64,000 nucleotides of DNA from contig NZ_JBGAFX010000002.1 in NCBI RefSeq assembly GCF_044227025.1, positions 1 through 64,000 of the forward strand. Direction: 5' to 3'. This document shows positions 19,896-30,124 of the stretch, one piece after another. A model generated the notes under the pieces. That model searched no databases. It worked only from the letters and a program-made list of their open reading frames with translations, and was not told where the DNA came from. The translations under genes and the position numbers were made by a program. Source of the DNA: Dokdonella_A sp044227025. Lineage in GTDB: Bacteria; Pseudomonadota; Gammaproteobacteria; Xanthomonadales; Rhodanobacteraceae. How positions within the stretch are numbered: position 1 is the first letter of the stretch; each line of letters starts with the position of its first letter.

Positions 19896-19999
19896 CGCTT
19901 GATGAAAAGTGCGGCCACCGCTCTGGATTCCCTGGTCGCGATGGCGCCCAAGGCAACGCGGTCCTGGTCGAAGTGGGCGATCAGGGAGGATCGCAAAGG

Positions 20000-20272
20000 C
20001 TACGGCACGTCGGGATCGAAAGGTTGCGTGCTGTCCGCTGAAGCAGGGTCAAGCAGCTGGCTCACGCGCAGCTTGGCCTGATCGAGCGCGCCCTGACAAT
20101 TGCGGTACAGCGCGATGCCGCGCTCGAACGACTGCAGCGACTCGTCGAGGCTGAGCTCGCCATGCTCCATCCGCCCGACAAGCTGTTCGAGTTCGTCGAG
20201 GGATTTCTCGAAATCGGCGACTTGCGAGGCGGCGGCGGGGGAATCTTGCGCGGAAACTTTCGGCATGGGCAC
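20000..20272 (-). CDS. xseB: Exodeoxyribonuclease VII small subunit
   Basis: A 90-residue protein with the XseB core FEKSLDELEQLVGRMEHGEL followed by LSLDESLQSFERGIALYRNC. It pairs with XseA, not in this window, to degrade single-stranded DNA. The start may be GTG at 20272 or the ATG two codons later. It begins 5 bp after the tilS stop, so the two are co-transcribed. Confidence 0.94.
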   Translation of the reverse strand: MPMPKVSAQDSPAAASQVADFEKSLDELEQLVGRMEHGELSLDESLQSFERGIALYRNCQGALDQAKLRVSQLLDPASADSTQPFDPDVP

Positions 20273-20277
20273 GAACG

Positions 20278-21654
20278 CTAGCTCAGCACATCGGCAAGAT
20301 CAATCGCCAGATGGCCCCCGCCGGGTCGCGCGCCCTTGTCGGCCGTGGTCCAGACGATGCGTGCGTCGAGTGGCGCGAGCAGTTCCGCACCGGCCTCGCT
20401 AAGCCAGACGTCGGCGACTGCAACCAGCCTGTCGTTGGCATCGAACAGCAGCGGCATGCGACCGCGCTTCCACGGCGGAATGCCCGCTTCCTGGAACAGG
20501 TCGCGCAGTTCGCGCGTGCGCCCGCCGCTCGAAAGCCGCAGGCTTTCACCGCCGCGACGGAAACGCACTTGCAGTGGCGCCGGCAAACGCACGGACCCGT
20601 CCGCGCCCTGCAGATGCAACGCGCCCACATCGAGCGGCAGCGACAGTGGCTGACCGTCGAACGGCGCGACCCAGTCGAGCGGCGGGAATTGCAGCGGCGC
20701 CAGCGCGTGCAGCAGGTCGCGATAGCGCCGAACCTCGGTGCCGGGCCAGCGCACGCAAGGTTGGCGATCCTCGCCGGCTTCACCGAGTTGACGCACGAGT
20801 TCGGCAGCCTGGAAGTGGGTTGGCTCCGGCAGTTCGAGCGCGCGCAACCAGCGTCGCAACACCGGATCGCGCAGCGCGGTCGGCAGCGCCAGCCATTCGC
20901 GGAAGTGCAGGGTCGAAGGGTCGAGACCCTGGATGCGCGCAAGCGCACGGTCGGCCTCTGCGTCGATGAATTCCGCGGCAGCGCGCGCCCATGCCGCGCT
21001 TTGCGCGATGCTGCTCTCCGCCTCCGGCCAGCGCGCGCTGATGCGCGGCATCACCTGCATGCGCAGGTAGTTGCGGTCGATGGTCTGGTCGGCGTTGCTC
21101 GGATCGGCGATCCAGCCGAGCTGATGGTATTCCGCGTACTCGCGCAGCGCCGCGCGCGGCAACAACAGCAGCGGGCGCCAGGCGAACCCGCGCCCGAGGC
21201 GACGCAGCGGACGCATCGCGCCGATGCCTTCGGGACCGGCGCCGCGCAACAGCTTCAACAGCACGGTCTCGGCCTGGTCGTCGCGATGATGGGCCAGCGC
21301 GACGATCTCGCCGGGCGCCATCAGCGTTTCGATCGCGGCGTAACGCGCGCGCCGCGCGCTGGCTTCGAGGCCGAGGCCTGGCCCGCGCACGACGTCGACC
21401 GCGCGCACGATCAGCTCGACCCCGATGGCGTTGGTGAAATCGCGGCATTTGCGCGCCCACAGCTCGCTTTCCTCATGCAGTCCATGGTCGACATGCACGG
21501 CGCGCAGGCCGCGCGCGCGCACGCTTTCCGACTGCGCCAGCGCATGCAGCAGGACGGCCGAATCGAGCCCGCCGCTGAACGCGGCGAGCAGCGGAGTCTG
21601 CGGCAGCTCGGCGAGGGCGGCCTCGATCAGATCGCGGATGCGGCGGAAAGGCAT
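20278..21654 (-). CDS. tilS: tRNA(Ile)-lysidine synthase
   Basis: A 458-residue enzyme that ligates lysine to C34 of the CAU-anticodon tRNA-Ile using ATP, changing its decoding from AUG to AUA. The PP-loop AFSGGLDSAV lies at about residues 24-33 and HVDHGLHEESELWA follows. The N-terminal ATPase, middle and C-terminal TilS domains are all covered by the length. It is transcribed from the tdh side, 21 bp after the tdh stop. Confidence 0.95.
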   Translation of the reverse strand: MPFRRIRDLIEAALAELPQTPLLAAFSGGLDSAVLLHALAQSESVRARGLRAVHVDHGLHEESELWARKCRDFTNAIGVELIVRAVDVVRGPGLGLEASARRARYAAIETLMAPGEIVALAHHRDDQAETVLLKLLRGAGPEGIGAMRPLRRLGRGFAWRPLLLLPRAALREYAEYHQLGWIADPSNADQTIDRNYLRMQVMPRISARWPEAESSIAQSAAWARAAAEFIDAEADRALARIQGLDPSTLHFREWLALPTALRDPVLRRWLRALELPEPTHFQAAELVRQLGEAGEDRQPCVRWPGTEVRRYRDLLHALAPLQFPPLDWVAPFDGQPLSLPLDVGALHLQGADGSVRLPAPLQVRFRRGGESLRLSSGGRTRELRDLFQEAGIPPWKRGRMPLLFDANDRLVAVADVWLSEAGAELLAPLDARIVWTTADKGARPGGGHLAIDLADVLS

Positions 21655-21675
21655 TTCGGCGGTGTCAGATGCGCA

Positions 21676-22713
21676 TCAGTTCCAAGAGCACACGACCTTG
21701 CCACAGTTGCCCGCGTCCATCAGGTCGAAACCCTTCTGGAAGTCGTCGATGTGGATCTGGTGGGTCAGCACCTTCTGCAGCGGGAAACCGCTCAGCACCA
21801 TCTGGGTCATCTTGTACCAGGTCTCGTACATGCGCCGGCCGTAGATGCCGTGCAGGGTCAGGCCCTTGAAGATGACCTTGTCCCAGTCGATGCCGGCGCC
21901 ATTCGGCAGGATGCCGAGCAGGGCGACCTTGCCGCCGTGGTACATGCAGTCGAGCATGTCGTTGAACGCGCGTGGGTTGCCGCTCATCTCGAGGGCAACG
22001 TCGAAGCCCTCCATGTGCAGGTCCTTGACGACTTCCTTGAGCGACTGCTTGGCAACATTGACCACTCGCGTCGCGCCCATGTCGGCGGCAAGCTTGAGAC
22101 GGTAGTCGTTGACGTCGGTCACGACGACATTGCGCGCCCCGACGTGCTTGCAGATGCCGGCGGCGATGATGCCGATCGGACCGGCTCCGGTGATCAGCAC
22201 GTCCTCGCCGATCACGTCGAACTCGAGCGCGCAGTGCGCGGCGTTGCCGTACGGGTCGAAGAATGCGGCCAGTTCGCTCGGGATCTGGTCGGGGATCGGC
22301 CACAGGTTGGACGACGGCATCGCCACGAACTCGGCGAATGCACCATTGCGGTTGACGCCGATGCCGACCGTGTTAGGGCACAGGTGCTGCTTGCCGGCGC
22401 GACAGTTGCGACACACACCGCACACGAGGTGGCCTTCGGCCGAGACCCGCTGGCCGAGGGTGTACCCGCGCACGCCCGGACCCATGTCGACGATGCGTCC
22501 GACGAATTCGTGGCCGATCACCAGCCCCGGCTTGATCGTGCGCTGCGACCACTCGTCCCATTTGTAGATGTGCAGGTCGGTGCCGCAGATCGCGGTCTTT
22601 TCCAGCTTGATCAGCACCTCGTTCGGGCCGATCTCCGGAACCGGGACCTGTTCCATCCAGATTCCCGGCGCGGCCTCGCGCTTGACCAGAGCCTTCATCG
22701 TCGCTTGCGACAT
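21676..22713 (-). CDS. tdh: L-threonine 3-dehydrogenase
   Basis: A 345-residue zinc-dependent medium-chain dehydrogenase that oxidises L-threonine to 2-amino-3-ketobutyrate with NAD+. ICGTDLHIYKWDEWSQ and GHEFVG carry the catalytic zinc ligands. CGVCRNCRAGKQHLCPN is the structural zinc site. GAGPIGIIAAGI is the dinucleotide-binding loop. Start at MSQATMKAL; the MKAL five codons later also fits. No kbl gene is adjacent, which is unusual because tdh is often paired with it. Confidence 0.94.
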   Translation of the reverse strand: MSQATMKALVKREAAPGIWMEQVPVPEIGPNEVLIKLEKTAICGTDLHIYKWDEWSQRTIKPGLVIGHEFVGRIVDMGPGVRGYTLGQRVSAEGHLVCGVCRNCRAGKQHLCPNTVGIGVNRNGAFAEFVAMPSSNLWPIPDQIPSELAAFFDPYGNAAHCALEFDVIGEDVLITGAGPIGIIAAGICKHVGARNVVVTDVNDYRLKLAADMGATRVVNVAKQSLKEVVKDLHMEGFDVALEMSGNPRAFNDMLDCMYHGGKVALLGILPNGAGIDWDKVIFKGLTLHGIYGRRMYETWYKMTQMVLSGFPLQKVLTHQIHIDDFQKGFDLMDAGNCGKVVCSWN

Positions 22714-22942
22714 GGGACATGACCGTTGGCGGCGCCGGCTGGCGCGTAGCCCTGAAGTATACGGCGAGCCGGCAAGCAGGCGGGCGTACCGAGCGAACGG
22801 CCGCGCGGAAGCTGCGGGCGGGCGGATCGCCGGGCACTCCTCGCGGGATTGAGAACGGGTCGGCTTGTGCCGTCGCTCCATTGCGCAGACACTATTGGCA
22901 TATGCCGTGCAAGTGGCATTGGAGGGAATCGACGGGGGGTCG

Positions 22943-23482
22943 ATGGCTATTCTGGATTTCTTCAAGCGGTTGTTCGCGGGGGGTGGCAGTGCGTCGCGCC
23001 CGCCGCCTCAGCGCCGTTCCGGCGCGAGATTGAACGCGCGCGGCGGCATGCGCGTGCTGGTGGTGGACGATTCGACGACGGTGGTCTCGCTGCTCGGGCG
23101 CATGCTGCGGCAGAACGGCTACGTGGTGCTGGAGGCGTTCGACGCCGAGAAGGGCATCGAGGTCGCGATGAGCGAACGCCCCGACCTGGTTTTCCTCGAC
23201 ATCGTGTTGCCCGGAATGAGCGGCTTCGCGGCCCTGCGCCAGTTGCGCCGGCAACCGCTGACGCGCGAGATCCCGATCATCATGATGAGCGGCAACGAGC
23301 AGGCGACCGAACAGTTCTATGCGCAACGCATCGGGGCGGACGATTTCATGAAGAAGCCCTTTTCGCGCGCGGAAGTCTTCATGCGAATCGAGAACCTGCT
23401 CGACGTTTCGCTGCTGCCGCGGCGCCATATGCACACGCCGGCGCCAGTGGCTCCGACGACGGAGTCGTCGGCAGTGCCGTGA
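22943..23482 (+). CDS. Response regulator, single receiver domain
   Basis: A 179-residue protein. A basic, Pro-rich 35-residue N-terminal extension (MAILDFFKRLF) precedes a receiver domain beginning MRVLVVDDSTT. The phosphoacceptor Asp is in LVFLDIVLPGM and the conserved Lys is in DDFMKKPF. There is no output domain, so it acts by protein contact, like PilG/PilH/CheY types. A Pro/Thr-rich tail follows. It is divergent from tdh and 46 bp upstream of miaA. No kinase gene is adjacent. Confidence 0.88.
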   Translation: MAILDFFKRLFAGGGSASRPPPQRRSGARLNARGGMRVLVVDDSTTVVSLLGRMLRQNGYVVLEAFDAEKGIEVAMSERPDLVFLDIVLPGMSGFAALRQLRRQPLTREIPIIMMSGNEQATEQFYAQRIGADDFMKKPFSRAEVFMRIENLLDVSLLPRRHMHTPAPVAPTTESSAVP

Positions 23483-23528
23483 GGCCCGCCCGCTGCGTAT
23501 ACGCGCCCCGACACTCACGCGGCAGCTG

Positions 23529-24488
23529 ATGAACCGCGTCGATAATCGACCAGCGGCGATTTTCCTGATGGGACCGACCGCGAGCGGCAAGACCGCGCTC
23601 GCGTGCGCGCTGGCGGAGCGTTTTCCGCTGGACCTCGTGAGCGTCGATTCCGCGCTGGTATACCGCGGACTCGACATCGGCGCCGCCAAGCCCGATCGCG
23701 CGACGCTGGCACGCCATCCGCACCGACTGGTCGATATCCGCGAGCCGCATGAGGCATATTCCGCCGCCGATTTCCGCCGCGATGCGCTGCTCGCAATGGA
23801 CGAAATCCAGCGCGCTGGGCGGGTGCCGCTGCTGGTCGGCGGCACCGGCCTGTATTTCCGGGCGCTCGAGCGAGGCCTCTCGGTCTTGCCGGACGCCGAT
23901 CCGGAGCTGCGTCGCCGCCTTGCCGGCGAAGCCGCGGCGATCGGCTGGGCGCGCATGCACGCGCGATTGCAGCAGCTCGATCCGCTCGCGGCGCAGCGCA
24001 TCCGGCCTCGCGACGCGCAGCGCATCCAGCGCGCGCTCGAGGTGATCGAGCTCAGTGGCAAGCCGCTTTCCAAATTGCAGTCCGGCCCCGGCGACCGCCT
24101 TCCGTGGCGGTTGCTGAAACTCGCGCTGGTGCCGGTCGATCGCGCACCGCTGCACGAGCGCATCGCGCGCCGCTTCGACCAGATGCTTGCCGACGGATTC
24201 CTCGACGAGGCGCGTCGCCTGCGCGCATTGCCGGCGTGGCAGGCCGACCTGCCGGCCATGCGCGCGGTCGGCTATCGCCAGGCGTGGCCGCTGCTGGCCG
24301 GTGAACAGGACGCCGCGACCTTCCGCGATCGTGCGATATTCGCCACGCGCCAACTCGCGAAACGTCAAATTACGTGGCTGCGCAGCGAACTGGATGCGCG
24401 GTGGTTCGATCCCGATCGCGACGGTTTGGCCGAAATTGCGCTCGAAGCTCTGCATCTGGCCGGAATTGGCGCACATCCGTCGCGGTAA
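23529..24488 (+). CDS. miaA: tRNA dimethylallyltransferase
   Basis: A 319-residue enzyme that transfers dimethylallyl from DMAPP to A37 of tRNAs reading UNN codons. Walker A is GPTASGKTALA at about residues 14-24. SVDSALVYRGLDIGAAKP and GGTGLYFRALERGL are family signatures. It lies directly upstream of hfq, as in most gammaproteobacteria. Confidence 0.96.
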   Translation: MNRVDNRPAAIFLMGPTASGKTALACALAERFPLDLVSVDSALVYRGLDIGAAKPDRATLARHPHRLVDIREPHEAYSAADFRRDALLAMDEIQRAGRVPLLVGGTGLYFRALERGLSVLPDADPELRRRLAGEAAAIGWARMHARLQQLDPLAAQRIRPRDAQRIQRALEVIELSGKPLSKLQSGPGDRLPWRLLKLALVPVDRAPLHERIARRFDQMLADGFLDEARRLRALPAWQADLPAMRAVGYRQAWPLLAGEQDAATFRDRAIFATRQLAKRQITWLRSELDARWFDPDRDGLAEIALEALHLAGIGAHPSR

Positions 24489-24632
24489 TGTGCACCGCGT
24501 CGTTTTCTTTTGTCTTGACTACTCGTTAAGATTGTCGAAACTGAATACGGATTGAATCGGGGGCGGGCGCGGCTGACTTGCGCATCGCACGGCTTTTGCC
24601 GATTCGGGACCTCGCTACTGGAGAACAAGACC

Positions 24633-24920
24633 ATGTCCAAGGGGCAGTCGTTGCAGGATCCGTTTCTCAATGCGTTGCGACGTGAGCGCATCCCGGTTTC
24701 GATCTATCTGGTGAACGGCATCAAGTTGCAGGGCACGGTCGAGTCGTTCGACCAGTTCGTGGTCCTGTTGCGCAACACCGTGAGCCAGATGGTCTACAAG
24801 CACGCGATCTCCACCGTCGTTCCTTCGCGCAACGTGCGTGTCAGCGGGCCGGACGGCGTCGTGCATGGCGGTGTGGCGGCGCCGGCGCCGGAGCCACACG
24901 AGGAAGGCGGCGAGTCCTGA
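24633..24920 (+). CDS. hfq: RNA-binding protein Hfq
   Basis: A 95-residue Sm-like protein that forms a hexameric ring and pairs small RNAs with mRNAs. Sm1 spans roughly QDPFLNALRRERIPVSIYLV to SFDQFVVLL and Sm2 contains the conserved YKHAISTVVPSR. The C-terminal tail is short and Pro/Glu-rich. GGAGAA lies 7 bp before the ATG. The 144-bp gap to miaA is AT-rich for this genome and likely contains an additional promoter. Confidence 0.97.
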   Translation: MSKGQSLQDPFLNALRRERIPVSIYLVNGIKLQGTVESFDQFVVLLRNTVSQMVYKHAISTVVPSRNVRVSGPDGVVHGGVAAPAPEPHEEGGES

Positions 24921-24980
24921 GCGGCACGCGGACCTTGAAGATGCGGCCTGCCGGCCGCATTCAGTGTGGTCCGCCAGTGC

Positions 24981-24995
24981 AGGTGACTTCCTCTG
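24981..24995 (+). promoter_or_regulatory. Shine-Dalgarno and CTG start codon of hflX
   Basis: AGGTGA (24981-24986) is followed by a 6-nt spacer and CTG (24993-24995). The TGA inside AGGTGA is an in-frame stop for the hflX frame, so translation of the full N-terminus can only begin at or after 24987. No ATG, GTG or TTG occurs in that frame before 25251, which is 86 codons into the conserved protein. Confidence 0.7.
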
Positions 24996-26408
24996 TTTGA
25001 GCGATCCAGAAAAGGCGAGCGCGCGCTCCTGCTGCAACCGCAGGCGCCGGGCCGTGCCGATCCCCTTGCGCTCGACGAATTCTCCGAACTGGCGCGTTCG
25101 GCCGGCGCGAGCGTCGTCGGCACCCTGACGGCGCGCGTCGAGCGTCCCAACCCCCGCTACTTCGTCGGCACCGGCAAGGCGGAGGAACTGCGCGAGCATC
25201 GCGCCGCACTCGATGCCGACATCATCCTCGTAAACCATGCGCTAAGCCCGGTGCAGGAGCGCAACCTCGAGAAGCTGACCGAGTGCCGTGTGGTTGACCG
25301 TACCGGCCTGATCCTCGACATCTTCGCGCAGCGCGCCCGCTCGCACGAAGGCAAGCTGCAGGTCGAGCTGGCGCAGCTCAAGCACATGTCGACACGCCTG
25401 GTGCGCGGGTGGACCCATCTCGAGCGCCAGCGCGGCGGCGCCATCGGCCTCCGCGGACCCGGGGAGACCCAGCTCGAACTCGATCGGCGCCTGCTCGCCG
25501 ATCGCGTCAAGCAATTGCAGAAGCGCATGGAGAAGGTCGAGACGCAGCGCGCCACTGCCCGCCGCTCGCGCCAGCGCAACGAATTGCCGGTTGTCGCGCT
25601 CGTCGGCTACACGAATGCCGGCAAGTCGACCCTGTTCAATGCCTTGACCGGCGCTGCGGTATACGCGGCGGACCAGTTGTTCGCGACGCTCGATCCGACC
25701 ATGCGCCGCCTCGACGGGCTCGACTGCGGCCCGGTCGTGCTCGCCGACACCGTCGGCTTCATCCGCGACCTGCCGCACGACCTCGTCGCCGCGTTCCGCT
25801 CGACGCTCGCCGAAGCGCGCGACGCCGACTTGTTGCTGCATGTCGTCGATGCATCCGACCCGGAACGCGACGAGCGCATCCTCGATGTCGAGCAGGTGCT
25901 GAGGGAAATCGGTGCCGACGAATTGCCGCAGGTGCTGGTGTACAACAAGGTCGACTTGTTGAAGGCCGACCTTCCCGTCGATGACGATCAGGAGGGGGAT
26001 CGGCAAGTGCTGGTCAACGGTGTCGCGCCGCCATCGCGGGCCGTTCCGGCCTCGCGGGTCGACTACCTCGATGGCGGCGAATTGCCACGGGCGTGGGTGT
26101 CGGCGATCAGTGGTGCCGGCATCGACGGCCTGCTGCATGCGATCGGCGGCCGACTCGGCAGCGAACGCGTGCGCGCCGAATTGCTGCTCCCTGCCGATGC
26201 CGGGCGCCTGCGAGCGCGCCTGCATGCGCAAGGCCTGGTCGCCGGTGAGCATGCCGACGAACACGGGTGGCATATACGCATCGACGCGCCGCGTGCGCTG
26301 GTCGAGCCGCTGTTCGGCTTGCCGGGTGGCGATGGCGAATGGCTGCGCACGCACTTGCTTGCCGCCGCCCAAGCCCCTACCTACAATCCTTCGACGTCCG
26401 CGGCGTGA
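24993..26408 (+). CDS. hflX: Ribosome rescue GTPase HflX (CTG start)
   Basis: A 471-residue GTPase that binds and splits stalled 70S ribosomes. From CTG the protein reads (M)FERSRKGERALLLQ, matching the start of HflX homologues. The N-terminal domain contains RYFVGTGKAEEL and NHALSPVQERNLEK. RGPGETQLELD is the glycine-rich linker. The G-domain has GYTNAGKSTL (about 204), DTVGFIRDLPH (about 252) and NKVD (about 318). A gene caller restricted to ATG/GTG/TTG would begin at 25251 and delete the ribosome-binding N-terminal domain. The gene lies 72 bp after hfq in the conserved miaA-hfq-hflX-hflK-hflC order. Confidence 0.9.
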   Translation: MFERSRKGERALLLQPQAPGRADPLALDEFSELARSAGASVVGTLTARVERPNPRYFVGTGKAEELREHRAALDADIILVNHALSPVQERNLEKLTECRVVDRTGLILDIFAQRARSHEGKLQVELAQLKHMSTRLVRGWTHLERQRGGAIGLRGPGETQLELDRRLLADRVKQLQKRMEKVETQRATARRSRQRNELPVVALVGYTNAGKSTLFNALTGAAVYAADQLFATLDPTMRRLDGLDCGPVVLADTVGFIRDLPHDLVAAFRSTLAEARDADLLLHVVDASDPERDERILDVEQVLREIGADELPQVLVYNKVDLLKADLPVDDDQEGDRQVLVNGVAPPSRAVPASRVDYLDGGELPRAWVSAISGAGIDGLLHAIGGRLGSERVRAELLLPADAGRLRARLHAQGLVAGEHADEHGWHIRIDAPRALVEPLFGLPGGDGEWLRTHLLAAAQAPTYNPSTSAA

Positions 26409-26412
26409 CGCG

Positions 26413-26432
26413 GGCGATCGTTTTCGATCGCC
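26413..26432 (+). terminator. Perfect 8-bp hairpin after hflX
   Basis: GGCGATCG, a TTTT loop and CGATCGCC form a perfect stem 5 bp after the hflX stop. No T-run follows, so it may be an attenuator, a processing site or an mRNA 3' stabiliser between hflX and hflK rather than a full terminator. Confidence 0.4.
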
Positions 26433-26521
26433 GTCTGGATGGCATCTCCCCACCCCAACCTTCATCGAAGGCGTGGTCATCGAGGCCAACCGCGCATTCG
26501 CGTTCCGCAACGAGGTGAGCA

Positions 26522-27571
26522 ATGGCATGGAATGAACCGGGCAGCGGCAACAAGCAACGCGACCCCTGGCGCGACAACAGTGGCGGCAGCGGCGGTCCGT
26601 CGCCCGATTTCGACGCGCTTCTGGCGCGTGCGCGCGACCTGCTGAAGCGCCTGTTCGGTGGCGGCAATGGCGGCTTCGTCGTCGCGTTGATCGGTGCAGC
26701 AATCGCCTGGTGCGCGTGGGACAGCGTCGTGCGCGTGAATGCGAGCGACACCGGTGTCGTGCTGCGCTTCGGCCAGTTCTCGCGGCTGATGACGCCCGGC
26801 ATCAACCTGAAGTTTCCGCGCCCGATCGAGACGGTCGTGCCGGTCGGCATTGGCAAGACTCTGCAGACAAACGACCAGGTGCGCATGCTGACCAAGGACG
26901 AGAACATCGTGCAGGTCGACTTCAACGTGCAGTACAAGATCGCCGATGCGCAGTTGTACCTGTTCGGACTGCGCGATCCCGATGTCACGCTCGGACAGGC
27001 CGCGGAGAGCGCCGTGCGCACCGTGATCGGCAGCAGCGACATGGACACGATCCTGTCCGGCCAGCGCACCGAATTGATGGTGCAGGCCAAGCAGCTGCTG
27101 CAGGCGACGCTCGACCAGTACAAGGCCGGCCTCGTGATCAGCGAGATGAATTTCCAGAACGTGCGTCCGCCGCAGGAGGTCAAGGACGCGTTCGATGCGG
27201 CCAACAGTGCGTTGCAGGACAAGTCCCGGCTCGAGGAAGAGGCGAAGGCCTACGCGAGCCAGGTCGTGCCGGAGGCGCGTGGCGATGCGGCCGGAACGCG
27301 CGCCGAGGCGGAAGGCTTCAAGGCCGAGCGCATTGCGCGCGCCGAGGGCGATGCGCAACGCTTCAACCTGGTTGAACAGCAGTACCGCGCCGCGCCCGAC
27401 GTGACACGCAAGCGCCTGTACCTGGAAACCATGGAGCAGGTCGTCGCGAACACACCGAAGGTGATCGACCTGTCGTCGGGCAAGAACATCCTCAATCTGC
27501 CTGGGTCGACGGACGCGCGCGTGCCTGTCGCGACCGTGATCACGCCCGATTCGGGCAAGGGAGTCCGCTGA
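26522..27571 (+). CDS. hflK: FtsH protease modulator HflK
   Basis: A 349-residue SPFH/band-7 protein. A Gly-rich cytoplasmic N-terminus (SGGSGGPSPDFD) is followed by one membrane helix at about residues 50-70 (VVALIGAAIAWCAWDSVV), and the SPFH domain then lies in the periplasm. With HflC it forms the cage around FtsH that limits degradation of membrane substrates. Its TGA overlaps the hflC ATG in TGATG, showing translational coupling. Confidence 0.95.
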   Translation: MAWNEPGSGNKQRDPWRDNSGGSGGPSPDFDALLARARDLLKRLFGGGNGGFVVALIGAAIAWCAWDSVVRVNASDTGVVLRFGQFSRLMTPGINLKFPRPIETVVPVGIGKTLQTNDQVRMLTKDENIVQVDFNVQYKIADAQLYLFGLRDPDVTLGQAAESAVRTVIGSSDMDTILSGQRTELMVQAKQLLQATLDQYKAGLVISEMNFQNVRPPQEVKDAFDAANSALQDKSRLEEEAKAYASQVVPEARGDAAGTRAEAEGFKAERIARAEGDAQRFNLVEQQYRAAPDVTRKRLYLETMEQVVANTPKVIDLSSGKNILNLPGSTDARVPVATVITPDSGKGVR

Positions 27572-28431
27572 TGCGCGCCGGTACCCTCATAGCCCTGCTG
27601 CTCGCGGTACTCGTCGCGGCGAATTCCATGTTCGTCGTGCGCGAGGGGCAGACCGCGATCCTGCTGCAATTCGGCCGTATCGTGCGCACCGACTTCAAGC
27701 CAGGCCTGCACTTCCGCATTCCGCTGGTGCAGCAGGTACAGCGTTTCGACAAGCGTGTGCTGACCCTGGACTCCGCGCCCGAGCGCTACCTGACTTCGGA
27801 AAAGAAGGACGTCAACATCGACTTCTTCGTGAAGTGGCGCATCACCGACGCGAGCAAGTTCTTCGTCGCCGCCGCCGGCAACGAGAGCAACGCGCAAACG
27901 CTGGTCGTGCCGATCGTCAAGGAAGGCCTGCGCACCGCGATCAATTCACGCACGTTGCAGGAACTCGTCTCCGGCGGCCGCGCGGACGTGACCCAGCATC
28001 TGGTCTCGGATGCGAATGCCAAGACGCAGGGGCTCGGCATCGATGTGATCGACCTGCGTATCAAGCGCATCGACCTGCCCGAGGACGGCACCGTGATCGG
28101 TTCCGTCTACGACCGCATGAAGTCGGAACGCAAGAAGGTCGCGAGCAAACTGCGTGCGGAGGGCGAGGAGCAGGCGCGCACGATCAAGGCCGATGCCGAC
28201 CGCCAGGTGCAGGTGATCAAGGCGGAGGCGTATCGCGACGCGCAGAAGACGCGCGGCGAGGGCGATGCCGCCGCCTCGCAGATCTACGCGTCCGCGTACG
28301 GTCGCGACGGCGAGTTCTACGCGTTCTACCGAAGCCTGGAAGCGTACCGCGAGGCGTTTTCGACCTCGAACGGCACGCTCGTGCTCGATCCGAAATCGGA
28401 ATTCCTGCACTACCTGCAGGACAGCAAGTAA
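27571..28431 (+). CDS. hflC: FtsH protease modulator HflC
   Basis: A 286-residue SPFH protein with an N-terminal membrane helix (GTLIALLLAVLVAANSMFVV). The band-7 domain includes FGRIVRTDFKPGLHFRIPLV. The coiled-coil region is rich in Lys/Glu/Ala (RKKVASKLRAEGEEQARTIK). It partners with HflK. It starts inside the hflK stop codon and is followed 4 bp later by the DUF2065 gene. Confidence 0.95.
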   Translation: MRAGTLIALLLAVLVAANSMFVVREGQTAILLQFGRIVRTDFKPGLHFRIPLVQQVQRFDKRVLTLDSAPERYLTSEKKDVNIDFFVKWRITDASKFFVAAAGNESNAQTLVVPIVKEGLRTAINSRTLQELVSGGRADVTQHLVSDANAKTQGLGIDVIDLRIKRIDLPEDGTVIGSVYDRMKSERKKVASKLRAEGEEQARTIKADADRQVQVIKAEAYRDAQKTRGEGDAAASQIYASAYGRDGEFYAFYRSLEAYREAFSTSNGTLVLDPKSEFLHYLQDSK

Positions 28432-28435
28432 CCGC

Positions 28436-28621
28436 GTGGGCAGCGACCTCGCCGCTGCCCTGTGCCTGGTGCTGGTGCTCGAAGGCCTGTTCCTGTTCGC
28501 CTCGCCGCACGCCTGGAAGCGCATGGCCGAGCAGATGCAGCGGATCGAGACGCGCGCCCTGCGAATGATCGGCGGCGGCATGGTGCTCGCGGGGCTGATC
28601 CTGCTGAGGATTCTCCGCTGA
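28436..28621 (+). CDS. DUF2065 (YjeT) small membrane protein
   Basis: A 61-residue protein starting at GTG, with two hydrophobic helices (AAALCLVLVLEGLFLFA and MIGGGMVLAGLILL) around the segment PHAWKRMAEQM. It matches the DUF2065/YjeT family, which sits between hflC and purA in many gammaproteobacteria. Its role is unknown. It lies 4 bp after hflC, so it is the last gene of the hfl operon. Confidence 0.9.
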   Translation: MGSDLAAALCLVLVLEGLFLFASPHAWKRMAEQMQRIETRALRMIGGGMVLAGLILLRILR

Positions 28622-28721
28622 CGGATTCGCGCCTGCCGCGGGTGTGATCTTGGGCGACTGGCACTACAATCCGCGTCCTTGCGACGAAACCAGTCGCGGT
28701 ACGGACCGAAGCGAGAACATC

Positions 28722-30014
<1,293 letters not shown>

Positions 30015-30124
30015 ACGCAACGGTTTTCCCAACGCCCAAGTAACGGCGGATCCTCGCTTCAGGCAATGGTCACCTTGCGCGGACTACGGTTGATTTCGAA
30101 TCAATCGACGCAGGGAGGAACGCC

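Noticed and set aside
20311..22722. 803-residue plus-strand frame
   Set aside because: Antisense to tilS and tdh, which carry all expected catalytic motifs.
24500..24560. TTGACT as -35 of an hfq promoter
   Set aside because: No acceptable -10 lies 16-18 bp downstream; TAAGAT is only 7 bp away. A promoter is likely here but I cannot define it.
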